Origin: Granulicella sp.
Lineage (GTDB): Bacteria > Acidobacteriota > Terriglobia > Terriglobales > Acidobacteriaceae
DNA length: 32,295 nucleotides
Reading direction: 5' to 3'
Assembly (NCBI GenBank): GCA_003133205.1
Contig: PKWK01000228.1
Span: 1-32,295 of the forward strand
How positions within the stretch are numbered: the stretch's first letter is position 1; every line of letters begins with the position of its first letter. The notes beneath the pieces were generated by a model that searched no databases, had not been told where the DNA came from, and worked only from the letters and a program-made list of their open reading frames with translations. A program made the position numbers and the translations under genes. Of the stretch, positions 24,111 through 32,295 are shown in pieces.

Positions 24111-24316
24111 TTGAGTTTGAGGTAGACGCGGAACTTCAGTAGCTGGGTTCGAGGGCATATCTGGCCGGGGATTCCCTGGAATTCGCGTGGGGTGTCGGTG
24201 CTGCGGCGGAGCGGGTGGGAGAGATTGGTGTCCGGCTCGACCGAGCGATAGACGTAGCGGCGAGGCTGGGATTCCGGGTGGCGCCGATCGAGTGGCTGGT
24301 CGCGATTCTCTTCCAT
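24107..24316 (-). CDS. Doubtful small ORF, Arg/Pro-rich
   Basis: A 69-codon frame starting at ATG 24316 and ending at the CTAG shared with the stop of the convergent CxxC gene. The product (MEENRDQPLDRRHPESQPRR, then YVYRSVEPDTNLSHPLRR) is polar and has no recognisable family. GGGAG lies about 8 bases upstream. It fills most of an otherwise gene-free gap of 310 bases (24111-24420), which is the main reason to mention it; chance in G+C-rich DNA is just as likely. Confidence 0.3.
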   Translation of the reverse strand: MEENRDQPLDRRHPESQPRRYVYRSVEPDTNLSHPLRRSTDTPREFQGIPGQICPRTQLLKFRVYLKLN

Positions 24317-24420
24317 GACGGGACTCCCGTGGCAGGACTGTGGAGTCAGTGTAGGCGTTGGGGGCGGAAGGTGCGGAGGAATGCGCCGCGGGTCGCGGTA
24401 CTTTGGTGCGGGGTGGAACG

Positions 24421-25020
24421 TTATGCGGCGGCGGCCTGGTGCTTGCGGACGATGTCGAGGAAGAGTTGGTGGACGCGGGAGTCGTGGGAGAGTTCGGGGT
24501 GGAAGGTAGCGGCGAGGAGGTGTCGAGCGCGGACCAGGGTGGGGAAGCCGTCGCGGGTGGCGAGGGTTTCGACGCCGGGGCCGGTGAGGCGGATGCGTGG
24601 GGCGCGGATGAAGACCATCTCGAGCGGGCCGCCGGGGAGGGTGGTGGGGGCGGTGAGGATGGTGGAGTCGATCTGGCGGCCGTAGGCGTTGCGCTCGACG
24701 GTGATGTCGAGAGCGGCGAGCGAACGCTGGGCTGGGCTCTCGACGTGGGTGGCGAGCAGGATGGCTCCGGCGCAGGTGCCGAAGGTGGGGGTGGACTTCA
24801 CGTAGCTCTGGAGGACCTCGAAGAATCCGTTGCGATCGAGGAACTTGAGCATGGTGGTGGATTCGCCGCCGGGCATGATGAGGCCGTCGAGGCCGTCGAG
24901 TTCCTGGGGAACGCGCACGAGCCGCGGCTTCGCGCCGAGGGCGGCTAGGGTTCTCACATGGGCGTCATAAGCCCCTTGAAGGGCCAGGACTCCGATGGTG
25001 AGAGGGTGCGGTTCGGTCAC
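24421..25020 (-). CDS. pdxT: Pyridoxal phosphate synthase glutaminase subunit PdxT
   Basis: Releases ammonia from glutamine and passes it through a tunnel to PdxS for pyridoxal 5'-phosphate synthesis. The 199-residue product has the triad of class I glutaminases: Cys83 in FGTCAGAILLA, with His174 and Glu176 in FHPELS. IGVLALQGAYDAHVR near the start and LIMPGGESTTMLKFL are family signatures. The start codon is GTG and overlaps the DUF2059 stop (GTGA, 25017-25020), with no clear ribosome binding site of its own, so translation is probably coupled to that gene. PdxS lies about 2.3 kb upstream on the same strand rather than adjacent, an unusual arrangement. Confidence 0.95.
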   Translation of the reverse strand: MTEPHPLTIGVLALQGAYDAHVRTLAALGAKPRLVRVPQELDGLDGLIMPGGESTTMLKFLDRNGFFEVLQSYVKSTPTFGTCAGAILLATHVESPAQRSLAALDITVERNAYGRQIDSTILTAPTTLPGGPLEMVFIRAPRIRLTGPGVETLATRDGFPTLVRARHLLAATFHPELSHDSRVHQLFLDIVRKHQAAAA

Positions 25021-25568
25021 TTTGGGTTGCTCGGTGGCGGAGTTGGCGAAGGTGCAGGCGAGGTCGCTGCAGGTGCGGCGGCCTGACTCTTCTGGAAGTC
25101 CTCGTACATTTGTTTCATCTGTGGTTGCACAGCGGCCATTTTTGATTGTAATAGCTGCGTTGCCTGGGCGTTGACGGCAGGCATTTTCTCGACGAGCGCT
25201 GTTCCCGCGGGCGTCTTATAGAAGGCCACAATGACATCGAGCTCTTCTTCGGTGAAGGCTCTTTGGTAGTAGTCGGTGAGTGCGGGCTCCATCACGTCCC
25301 AGCCGACTTGCGCATCGATCATCTGGGCGAACTTCTTCTCAAAGGCGGCGAGTTGGTCTTTTTTCTCGGGCGTCGCGTTGGGACCAATCAGCTTTTCGTC
25401 CGCAGTGGACAACTGCTTCATGAAGTTGGCGGAGACCTGCTTGACCATGCGGTCGGTGTGGAGGAGGATGATCAACTCCTGAGCCTTGGCGCGATGGGTG
25501 GCTTCGTCAGCACGGGCGGCGATGGGGAGGCAAAGGGCGAGAACGAGAACGAGAGCGGAACGATTCAT
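25017..25568 (-). CDS. Secreted DUF2059 protein, paralogue A
   Basis: The 183-residue product starts with a signal peptide (MNRSALVLVLALCLPIAARA). The mature part has the DUF2059 pattern: a helical N-terminus (THRAKAQELIILLHTDRMVK), then the conserved C-terminal helices (YYQRAFTEEELDVIVAFYKT, PAGTALVEKMPAVNAQATQL) and an Ala/Pro/Ser-rich tail (SPAPSPTPPPSNPK). Such proteins are usually periplasmic and their job is unknown. It is clearly similar to the protein at 25766, with matching blocks such as FTEEELDVIVAFYKTPAG against FTEEQMDAIVTFYKSPAG. Its stop overlaps the pdxT start by 4 bases. Confidence 0.88.
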   Translation of the reverse strand: MNRSALVLVLALCLPIAARADEATHRAKAQELIILLHTDRMVKQVSANFMKQLSTADEKLIGPNATPEKKDQLAAFEKKFAQMIDAQVGWDVMEPALTDYYQRAFTEEELDVIVAFYKTPAGTALVEKMPAVNAQATQLLQSKMAAVQPQMKQMYEDFQKSQAAAPAATSPAPSPTPPPSNPK

Positions 25569-25765
25569 GGGAACACCTTATGGCGAATTGCCTTGGCTCT
25601 TTAAGCCAGCGTGCGCATAGCGCACTCTTCTTCACGCTACCACGCACCTGGGCGGAAGCTCGGTGACCGTCGCCACATGGATTAAAGTGGCGCAGGAGCG
25701 GGCACACCGCATGCTTATGCCGGCGGGCCAGCCATGATCGCAGCGCGGACTGCGGCTGCAGGTTG

Positions 25766-26350
25766 CTACTTCGGGGTGCTGGTCGGCGGAGCGGGCGTCG
25801 CGGCAGGCGCGGCAGGGACAGGGGAGAGCGTGGGAGGCGGCGGGGCCTGACTCTTCTGGAAATCGACGAACAACTGCCTCAACTGCGGCTGCAGCGTGGC
25901 CATCCTGGACTGGCCAAGCTGGGTGACCTGGTCGTTGACCGTCGGCATCTTTTCGAGAAGCGCGATTCCGGCGGGCGACTTGTAGAAAGTCACGATGGCG
26001 TCCATCTGTTCCTCGGTGAAGGTCTTCATGTAGATGTCGGTGAACCCGGCCTGCATTGATTTCCAACTTAACTGGGCGTCGACCATCTGGGACGCCTGTT
26101 TCATGAAGTCGTCGAGCTTGGCCTGCTTCTCCGGCGTGGGGCTGGGCCCGACCACCTTGTCCGCTGCGTCTGCAACCTGTTTCCGGATGTTTTCGGCGAT
26201 TTGTTGGACCACGTGCTCGGTTTTGAGAAACGTCATCATCTCCTGCGCCTTGGCGCGATGAGAGGCCTCGTCGGCATGGGCGGTAACGGGAACGAGAAGG
26301 GCGAGGACGAGAAGAGGGGCAAGGCGTTGGGCGGAGGCGCGGGTGAGCAT
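25766..26350 (-). CDS. Secreted DUF2059 protein, paralogue B
   Basis: The 194-residue product starts at ATG 26350 (MLTRASAQRLAPLLVLALLV), giving a signal peptide that ends near AHADEA; an in-frame TTG at 26362 is possible but less natural. It carries the same blocks as paralogue A in the same order: DEASHRAKAQEMMTFLKTEH, QMVDAQLSWKSMQAGF, FTEEQMDAIVTFYKSPAG and ALLEKMPTVNDQVTQLGQSR, then a Pro/Ala/Thr tail. The two genes are separated by 197 bases in which I see nothing clear. The pair probably arose by tandem duplication and then diverged, mostly in the N-terminal helices. Function unknown; periplasmic. Confidence 0.86.
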   Translation of the reverse strand: MLTRASAQRLAPLLVLALLVPVTAHADEASHRAKAQEMMTFLKTEHVVQQIAENIRKQVADAADKVVGPSPTPEKQAKLDDFMKQASQMVDAQLSWKSMQAGFTDIYMKTFTEEQMDAIVTFYKSPAGIALLEKMPTVNDQVTQLGQSRMATLQPQLRQLFVDFQKSQAPPPPTLSPVPAAPAATPAPPTSTPK

Positions 26351-26509
26351 AATTTGATCCAATTCTACTTTGTATTGAGGTTGCGAGGGGTTGGTAGCGG
26401 GGGAGAGCGGTGTATCAATCGCGACTGAATGCGGTTCTGCGGCAGGTGATGTTGCAGGATTTGCAGGCGAAGCGGAAGCGGGCGTGAGAATTGAGTTTGT
26501 AACTCAACA

Positions 26510-27208
26510 TTATTCTGTGCTGATGGGTTTCGTCCTATGGCGTTGAGGCAACTTCTTTCGCCACGTCTCAGGATCGCCATAATGTGCTTCACGGTGGCAG
26601 TTCGGACAGAGTGCGATGGCGTTTTCAACGGTGTCGTCGCCATCTCTAGCAAGCCACTGAAGGTGATGAACTTCCAAATAGTGCTCTCCGGTCGTTGCGC
26701 GTCGAAACGGTGCGAGCGTTTTGCACATCTCGCACTTTCCATTGACCCGCAACAGCACCTCCGCAACGACATCTTCGTCCCGGTAGAACAACGTGGTCGA
26801 GCTGGTGTAACGTTGTGGCTTGGCTTGGCCCGCAGCTAGTCGTGCAGCCAGCCTATCCCGCCTTGCGTTCGCCGAATCTCTTAGCGACCGGCTTACTTCC
26901 TTCTGGAAACTCTCCTCGGCTTGAATGAGATAATCCGTATCCGGTATAGAAAAGGTGATTTGTCCCTCGAAGTCTTTGTCCGCACAGTCTTCAATCTCTC
27001 TGCCGATTTCCTTGCCAAGACTGAAGCTGCCACCGCTTGTGAGCAGCACTTCCTTGTTTCTCTCAAAGTCTCCAACCCGGATATTGACGTTGACTCTGTC
27101 ACCGTCGTTCAACGTGGATTTATTGAAATCCGCGCTGGGTATGTGTCCAGAGTCATAGTGTTTCCACTTTTTGCCGTCTCTCTTGGTCAGGGGCCTCGTC
27201 CACTTCAT
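26510..27208 (-). CDS. HNH endonuclease (McrA-like) with unrecognised N-terminal domain
   Basis: The 232-residue product ends in an HNH nuclease domain: CEMC (159-162), the catalytic His pair in LEVHHLQWL (181-182), N196 in VENAIAL and CPNCHREAH (201-210); the four Cys form the structural zinc site. This layout is shared with McrA-type enzymes that cut modified DNA. Residues about 1-100 form a separate strand-rich region (DRVNVNIRVGDFERNKEVLL, EGQITFSIPDTDYLI) that might read DNA or a modified base, but I do not recognise it. A helical, Arg-rich linker (SLRDSANARRDRLAARLAAG) joins the two. The ATG at 27208 has GGAAGAGG upstream. Base composition is visibly lower in G+C than the flanking genes, and the gene interrupts pdxS-pdxT, both signs of acquisition. 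Confidence 0.85.
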   Translation of the reverse strand: MKWTRPLTKRDGKKWKHYDSGHIPSADFNKSTLNDGDRVNVNIRVGDFERNKEVLLTSGGSFSLGKEIGREIEDCADKDFEGQITFSIPDTDYLIQAEESFQKEVSRSLRDSANARRDRLAARLAAGQAKPQRYTSSTTLFYRDEDVVAEVLLRVNGKCEMCKTLAPFRRATTGEHYLEVHHLQWLARDGDDTVENAIALCPNCHREAHYGDPETWRKKLPQRHRTKPISTE

Positions 27209-27240
27209 CGCATTGACCTCTTCCAGCAAGCAAGCGCACC

Positions 27241-27362
27241 TCAGCGGCTAAAGCCACGAGATACAAAGCGCTTGCGGCACGACTGAAGCCGTACCCTTAA
27301 GCAGAACAGTACAAAAGCAAGACCAGTACAAATACCGAGATTTTGGCTGCGCCAGAATGACG
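27241..27362. repeat. Composite dispersed repeat between HNH gene and pdxS
   Basis: It contains GCGGCTAAAGCCAC (27245-27258), sharing the GGCTAAAGCC core seen at 2713-2763, then GGCACGACTGAAGCCGTACC and two copies of AGTACAAA (near 27309 and 27326), ending with a segment whose complement starts GTCATTCTGGCGCAGCC. I associate these pieces with intergenic repeats of Terriglobia genomes; that memory cannot be checked here. It occupies the gap just upstream of the HNH gene. Confidence 0.5.
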
Positions 27363-27372
27363 ACGTGGAGAG

Positions 27373-28338
27373 CTACCAGCCGCGGGTTTGCATCAGGTCC
27401 TGCTCTTCGATGGCGGCGGCGGCGAGGCCTTTCATGCTGCCGATAACGGCTTCGCTGGCCTCGGCGACGATCTTGGGGTCGTTGAAGTGGGTGGTGGCGA
27501 TGACTATTGCGCGGGCGCGCGAGACTGCCTCTTCGCGCTCGAGTGGATTGTTCTCGACATCGAGCGGGGTGGCGCGCTCCTTCATGAAGATGCCGGAGCC
27601 GACAAAGATGGTTTCGGCGCCGAGCTGCATCATCAGGGCTGCGTCGGCGGGTGTGGCGATGCCGCCGGCGGAGAAGTTGGGTACGGGGAGCTTGCCTGAT
27701 TTCGCAACCATGCGGACGAGCTCGTAGGGCGCCTGGAGCTCCTTGGCGGCGTGATAGAGCTCTTCCTCGCCGAGCACGGTGAGGGCCTTGATCTCGCGGA
27801 CGATCTGGCGCATGTGCTGGACGGCATGCACGACGTCCCCAGTTCCCGGTTCACCCTTCGTCCGGATCATGGCTGCGCCTTCGGCGATTCTGCGGAGGGC
27901 TTCGCCAAGGTTGCGCGCGCCGCAGACGAAGGGTGTGGTGAAGGCGTGCTTGTCGATGTGGTGCGTCTCGTCAGCGGGCGTGAGGACTTCGGACTCGTCG
28001 ATGAAGTCGACGCCGAGATACTGCAGGATCTGGGCTTCGACGAAGTGGCCGATGCGGGCCTTGGCCATCACGGGGATGGAGACGGCATTGATGATCTGCT
28101 TGATGAGCTTGGGGCTGGCCATGCGGGCGACGCCGCCCTCGGCGCGGATCATGGCGGGGACGCGCTCGAGCGCCATGACGGAGATGGCGCCGGCTTCTTC
28201 GGCGATTTCCGCCTGGGCAACATTCATTACGTCCATGATGACGCCGCCCTTGAGCATCTCGGCGAGGCCGACCTTGAGGCGCAGGGTGGAGGAGCCGAAG
28301 TTGCCGTTGAGACTGCCGTTCTGGGTGGGGTCTGCCAT
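27373..28338 (-). CDS. pdxS: Pyridoxal phosphate synthase subunit PdxS
   Basis: Condenses ribose 5-phosphate, glyceraldehyde 3-phosphate and ammonia (from PdxT) to pyridoxal 5'-phosphate; it forms a dodecamer carrying twelve PdxT. The 321-residue product has the full family sequence. By alignment to the B. subtilis enzyme with an offset of 12, Asp36 (IMDVMN), Lys93 ([10 protein letters not shown]) and Lys161 ([10 protein letters not shown]) are the catalytic residues. The phosphate loops [17 protein letters not shown] and FVGSGIF are intact. The first 15 residues ([15 protein letters not shown]) are a short extension. AAAGGA precedes the ATG. pdxT is not next to it, and three other genes lie between. 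Confidence 0.96.
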   Translation of the reverse strand: MADPTQNGSLNGNFGSSTLRLKVGLAEMLKGGVIMDVMNVAQAEIAEEAGAISVMALERVPAMIRAEGGVARMASPKLIKQIINAVSIPVMAKARIGHFVEAQILQYLGVDFIDESEVLTPADETHHIDKHAFTTPFVCGARNLGEALRRIAEGAAMIRTKGEPGTGDVVHAVQHMRQIVREIKALTVLGEEELYHAAKELQAPYELVRMVAKSGKLPVPNFSAGGIATPADAALMMQLGAETIFVGSGIFMKERATPLDVENNPLEREEAVSRARAIVIATTHFNDPKIVAEASEAVIGSMKGLAAAAIEEQDLMQTRGW

Positions 28339-28407
28339 GGGTGTTGTCCTTTGCGCGCGGGATTCCGGGGCCGGGAACCGTTGCCCCTGAAATGGCTGCC
28401 AAGCACT

Positions 28408-28416
28408 AGTTTAGCA
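28408..28416 (-). promoter_or_regulatory. Candidate extended -10 promoter for pdxS (TGC-TAAACT)
   Basis: Read on the minus strand, TGC then TAAACT lies about 70 bases upstream of the pdxS start. No good -35 is seen. recQ ends 183 bases upstream on the same strand without an obvious terminator, so read-through is also possible. Confidence 0.3.
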
Positions 28417-28521
28417 GCTTTGCGCAGGTCTCGCGTTCGTCTCGGGATTCAGGGAGAAGGGCGGTACTGGCGAGATTGTAACTGAAAACGGTTGATATTA
28501 TGTACTGCAAAGACAAAAATC

Positions 28522-31347
<2,826 letters not shown>

Positions 31348-31702
31348 TTCGGTGGAACGCTACGGGAATAGTGTCGCACGGGCGGTGATCCCTTTCTGGC
31401 GTGAGCCGTATTGTGGGGGGTACCCCCCCCCGGTATCGATTCGTGCATAATCTTCCAAACAAACCACTTACCGGCTATTGATTTTGCAAGATATTGAAAG
31501 CAAAGGAGATAGTTTGCAAGATCTTCAAAACGCTGGAGTTATGGTTTCTTTGGAGCTTTTGGGAGACACAAGCCTCAGGCTGGTGGATTCTGTCTCGACC
31601 TAAGTTTAATTATACGCCCGGGTGTCAAGGGGTTTGGGTGGAAGGAGGTTGTCGGGCGTTGGCTGTGTTGCGGATTGGGTACCCGATCAGACCACTCGGG
31701 GG
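31348..31702. other. Gene-free spacer between DUF1003 and recQ
   Basis: No gene is supported. It opens with GGGGGGTACCCCCCCCC (31416-31432), similar to the start of the spacer at 21784, then holds the degenerate tandem repeat at 31444-31541 in an AT-rich block, and later GGGTACCC (31678-31685). The recQ promoter should lie at its left end, but I see no confident -35/-10 pair. Confidence 0.5.
31444..31541. repeat. Three degenerate 27-base tandem units
   Basis: Units at 31444-31470, 31485-31511 and 31515-31541 share the pattern TGCAAGATCTTCAAAAC followed by a GGAG/TTA end. Units 2 and 3 agree at 20 of 27 positions, units 1 and 3 at 18 of 27. Start-to-start spacing is 41 and then 30 bases, so this is not a CRISPR array. 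It lies in an AT-rich block. Confidence 0.55.
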
Positions 31703-32209
31703 TCACTCGGTTGGGAGGCTTTCCTTGATTGTCTGGGCGACGTCGTCGATGGAGGTGTGCTGACTGAGTTGCTCAATCTCTTTGTCGCCAGCCATCCTCG
31801 GCAGGCCTATCTTTGCGGCGATCTCGCGGTTCATGGTGAGGACGGCTGTCGTCTCTTTTTCGGCGAGCAGCAGGATCTGCAGCATGAGGTGGTCGCGCTC
31901 GTCGGCTCGTCGGCTCATGCGGGTTTGGCGCATGAGGATGAAACTGGCGAGGAGGATGGCTTCGAAGGCGAGGATGGTTCCAAGCAACGAAAAAGGAACG
32001 GGATCAAAGTGGCGGATTCTGGCGATCGACAGAGTGTTCACCGCAATCCAGGCAGCCGCGAGGAAGATGTGGAGGAGGACAAATGCGAGGTTTCCGGCAA
32101 AGGAGGCAATGGTATCGGCGATGCGCTCGGAGTGGGTGCGGCGCGCCAGGAACTCCTGCTCGTGTTTGGCGATGAGATCGACGTGCTCCTGGATGTGGTC
32201 CTGCGACAT
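31703..32209 (-). CDS. DUF1003 membrane protein
   Basis: The 168-residue product has two hydrophobic helices, NLAFVLLHIFLAAAWIAVNT and FSLLGTILAFEAILLASFIL, joined by a short loop with the conserved DPVPF, and followed by RQTRMSRRADERDHL, a DUF1003 signature. The N-terminal helix (EHVDLIAKHEQEFLARRTHS) and C-terminal helix (ILLLAEKETTAVLTMNREIA) are amphipathic and cytoplasmic. Its function is unknown. The start at 32209 gives normal family length. It reads toward recQ across the repeat-bearing spacer. Confidence 0.9.
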   Translation of the reverse strand: MSQDHIQEHVDLIAKHEQEFLARRTHSERIADTIASFAGNLAFVLLHIFLAAAWIAVNTLSIARIRHFDPVPFSLLGTILAFEAILLASFILMRQTRMSRRADERDHLMLQILLLAEKETTAVLTMNREIAAKIGLPRMAGDKEIEQLSQHTSIDDVAQTIKESLPTE

Positions 32210-32278
32210 GGCGGTAGGCTCGATTCAATGTGTTAGATGGGCGGATCGGTGGTCGTGGATGGGGGAAAATGCGGATGT

Positions 32279-32295
32279 GTCGGGCCTTCAGCCCT
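32279..32295. repeat. Possible start of another dispersed repeat, cut by the window end
   Basis: The window ends in GTCGGGCCTTCAGCCCT, whose GGGC and GCCC flank CTTCA as a small hairpin. I associate GGGCCTTCAGCCCT with Terriglobia intergenic repeats, but it is truncated here, so the call is weak. Confidence 0.3.

Noticed and set aside
31444..31541. CRISPR array
   Set aside because: Only three units, 18-20 of 27 positions shared, and uneven 41 and 30 base spacing with gaps too short for spacers. No cas genes are in the window.

Overview
The window looks like chromosomal DNA of a Gram-negative soil bacterium of the Acidobacteriota, most likely class Terriglobia (Granulicella/Terriglobus/Edaphobacter-like). 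This is an inference from three things: high G+C; a mix of lipid A synthesis (lpxD), Tat-exported glycoside hydrolases, a bactofilin and the PdxS/PdxT route to vitamin B6; and many short intergenic palindromic repeats of the kinds I associate with that class. No 16S rRNA or other decisive marker is present. I see no tRNA, rRNA, CRISPR array, transposase or prophage block.

Layout. 1-5832 (+): the 3' end of an M49-like metallopeptidase gene, translationally coupled to a secreted FG-GAP-type protein, then a Tat-exported GH2 glycosidase. 5866-8044: a bactofilin (-), a secreted unknown (+) and a CBS-pair protein (-). 8139-10385 (+): an FmdE-like protein with a C-terminal zinc finger, the fluoride channel CrcB (TTG start), a DUF190 protein and an exported DinB-like protein. 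10390-13490: a decayed lipoprotein gene, thymidylate kinase (-), a small membrane protein, a lipoprotein (-) and a secreted protein with two barrel-like repeats. 13638-16161 (-): an apparent operon of an unknown gene, lpxD and a REC-PAS response regulator. 16366-18240 (+): a CCA-adding/poly(A)-polymerase-type nucleotidyltransferase with an unusual tail of about 200 residues, mostly Lys/Ala-rich and histone-like. 18426-21783: an NADPH-FMN reductase-like protein (+), a solitary cytochrome oxidase subunit III (-) and a Tat-exported GH51 arabinofuranosidase (+). 21784-22299 is a gene-free, repeat-rich stretch. 22300-24316: a secreted beta-propeller protein (-), a small holin-like membrane protein (+), a small CxxC protein (+) and a doubtful small ORF (-). 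24421-28338 (-): pdxS and pdxT, separated by an HNH endonuclease gene and two paralogous DUF2059 genes. 28522-32209 (-): a RecQ helicase with two HRDC domains, a repeat-bearing spacer and a DUF1003 membrane protein.

How the genes fit together. The GH2, GH51 and perhaps the FG-GAP protein suggest exported breakdown of arabinose-containing plant polysaccharide. crcB and DUF190 form a likely fluoride-export pair. PdxS and PdxT together make pyridoxal phosphate, and their usual adjacency is broken here. I find no convincing complete new multi-gene system. The best leads are the nucleotidyltransferase with a histone-like tail, the interrupted pdxS-pdxT arrangement with its HNH gene, the decayed lipoprotein gene, and several dispersed hairpin repeat families, one of which shows stem covariation.
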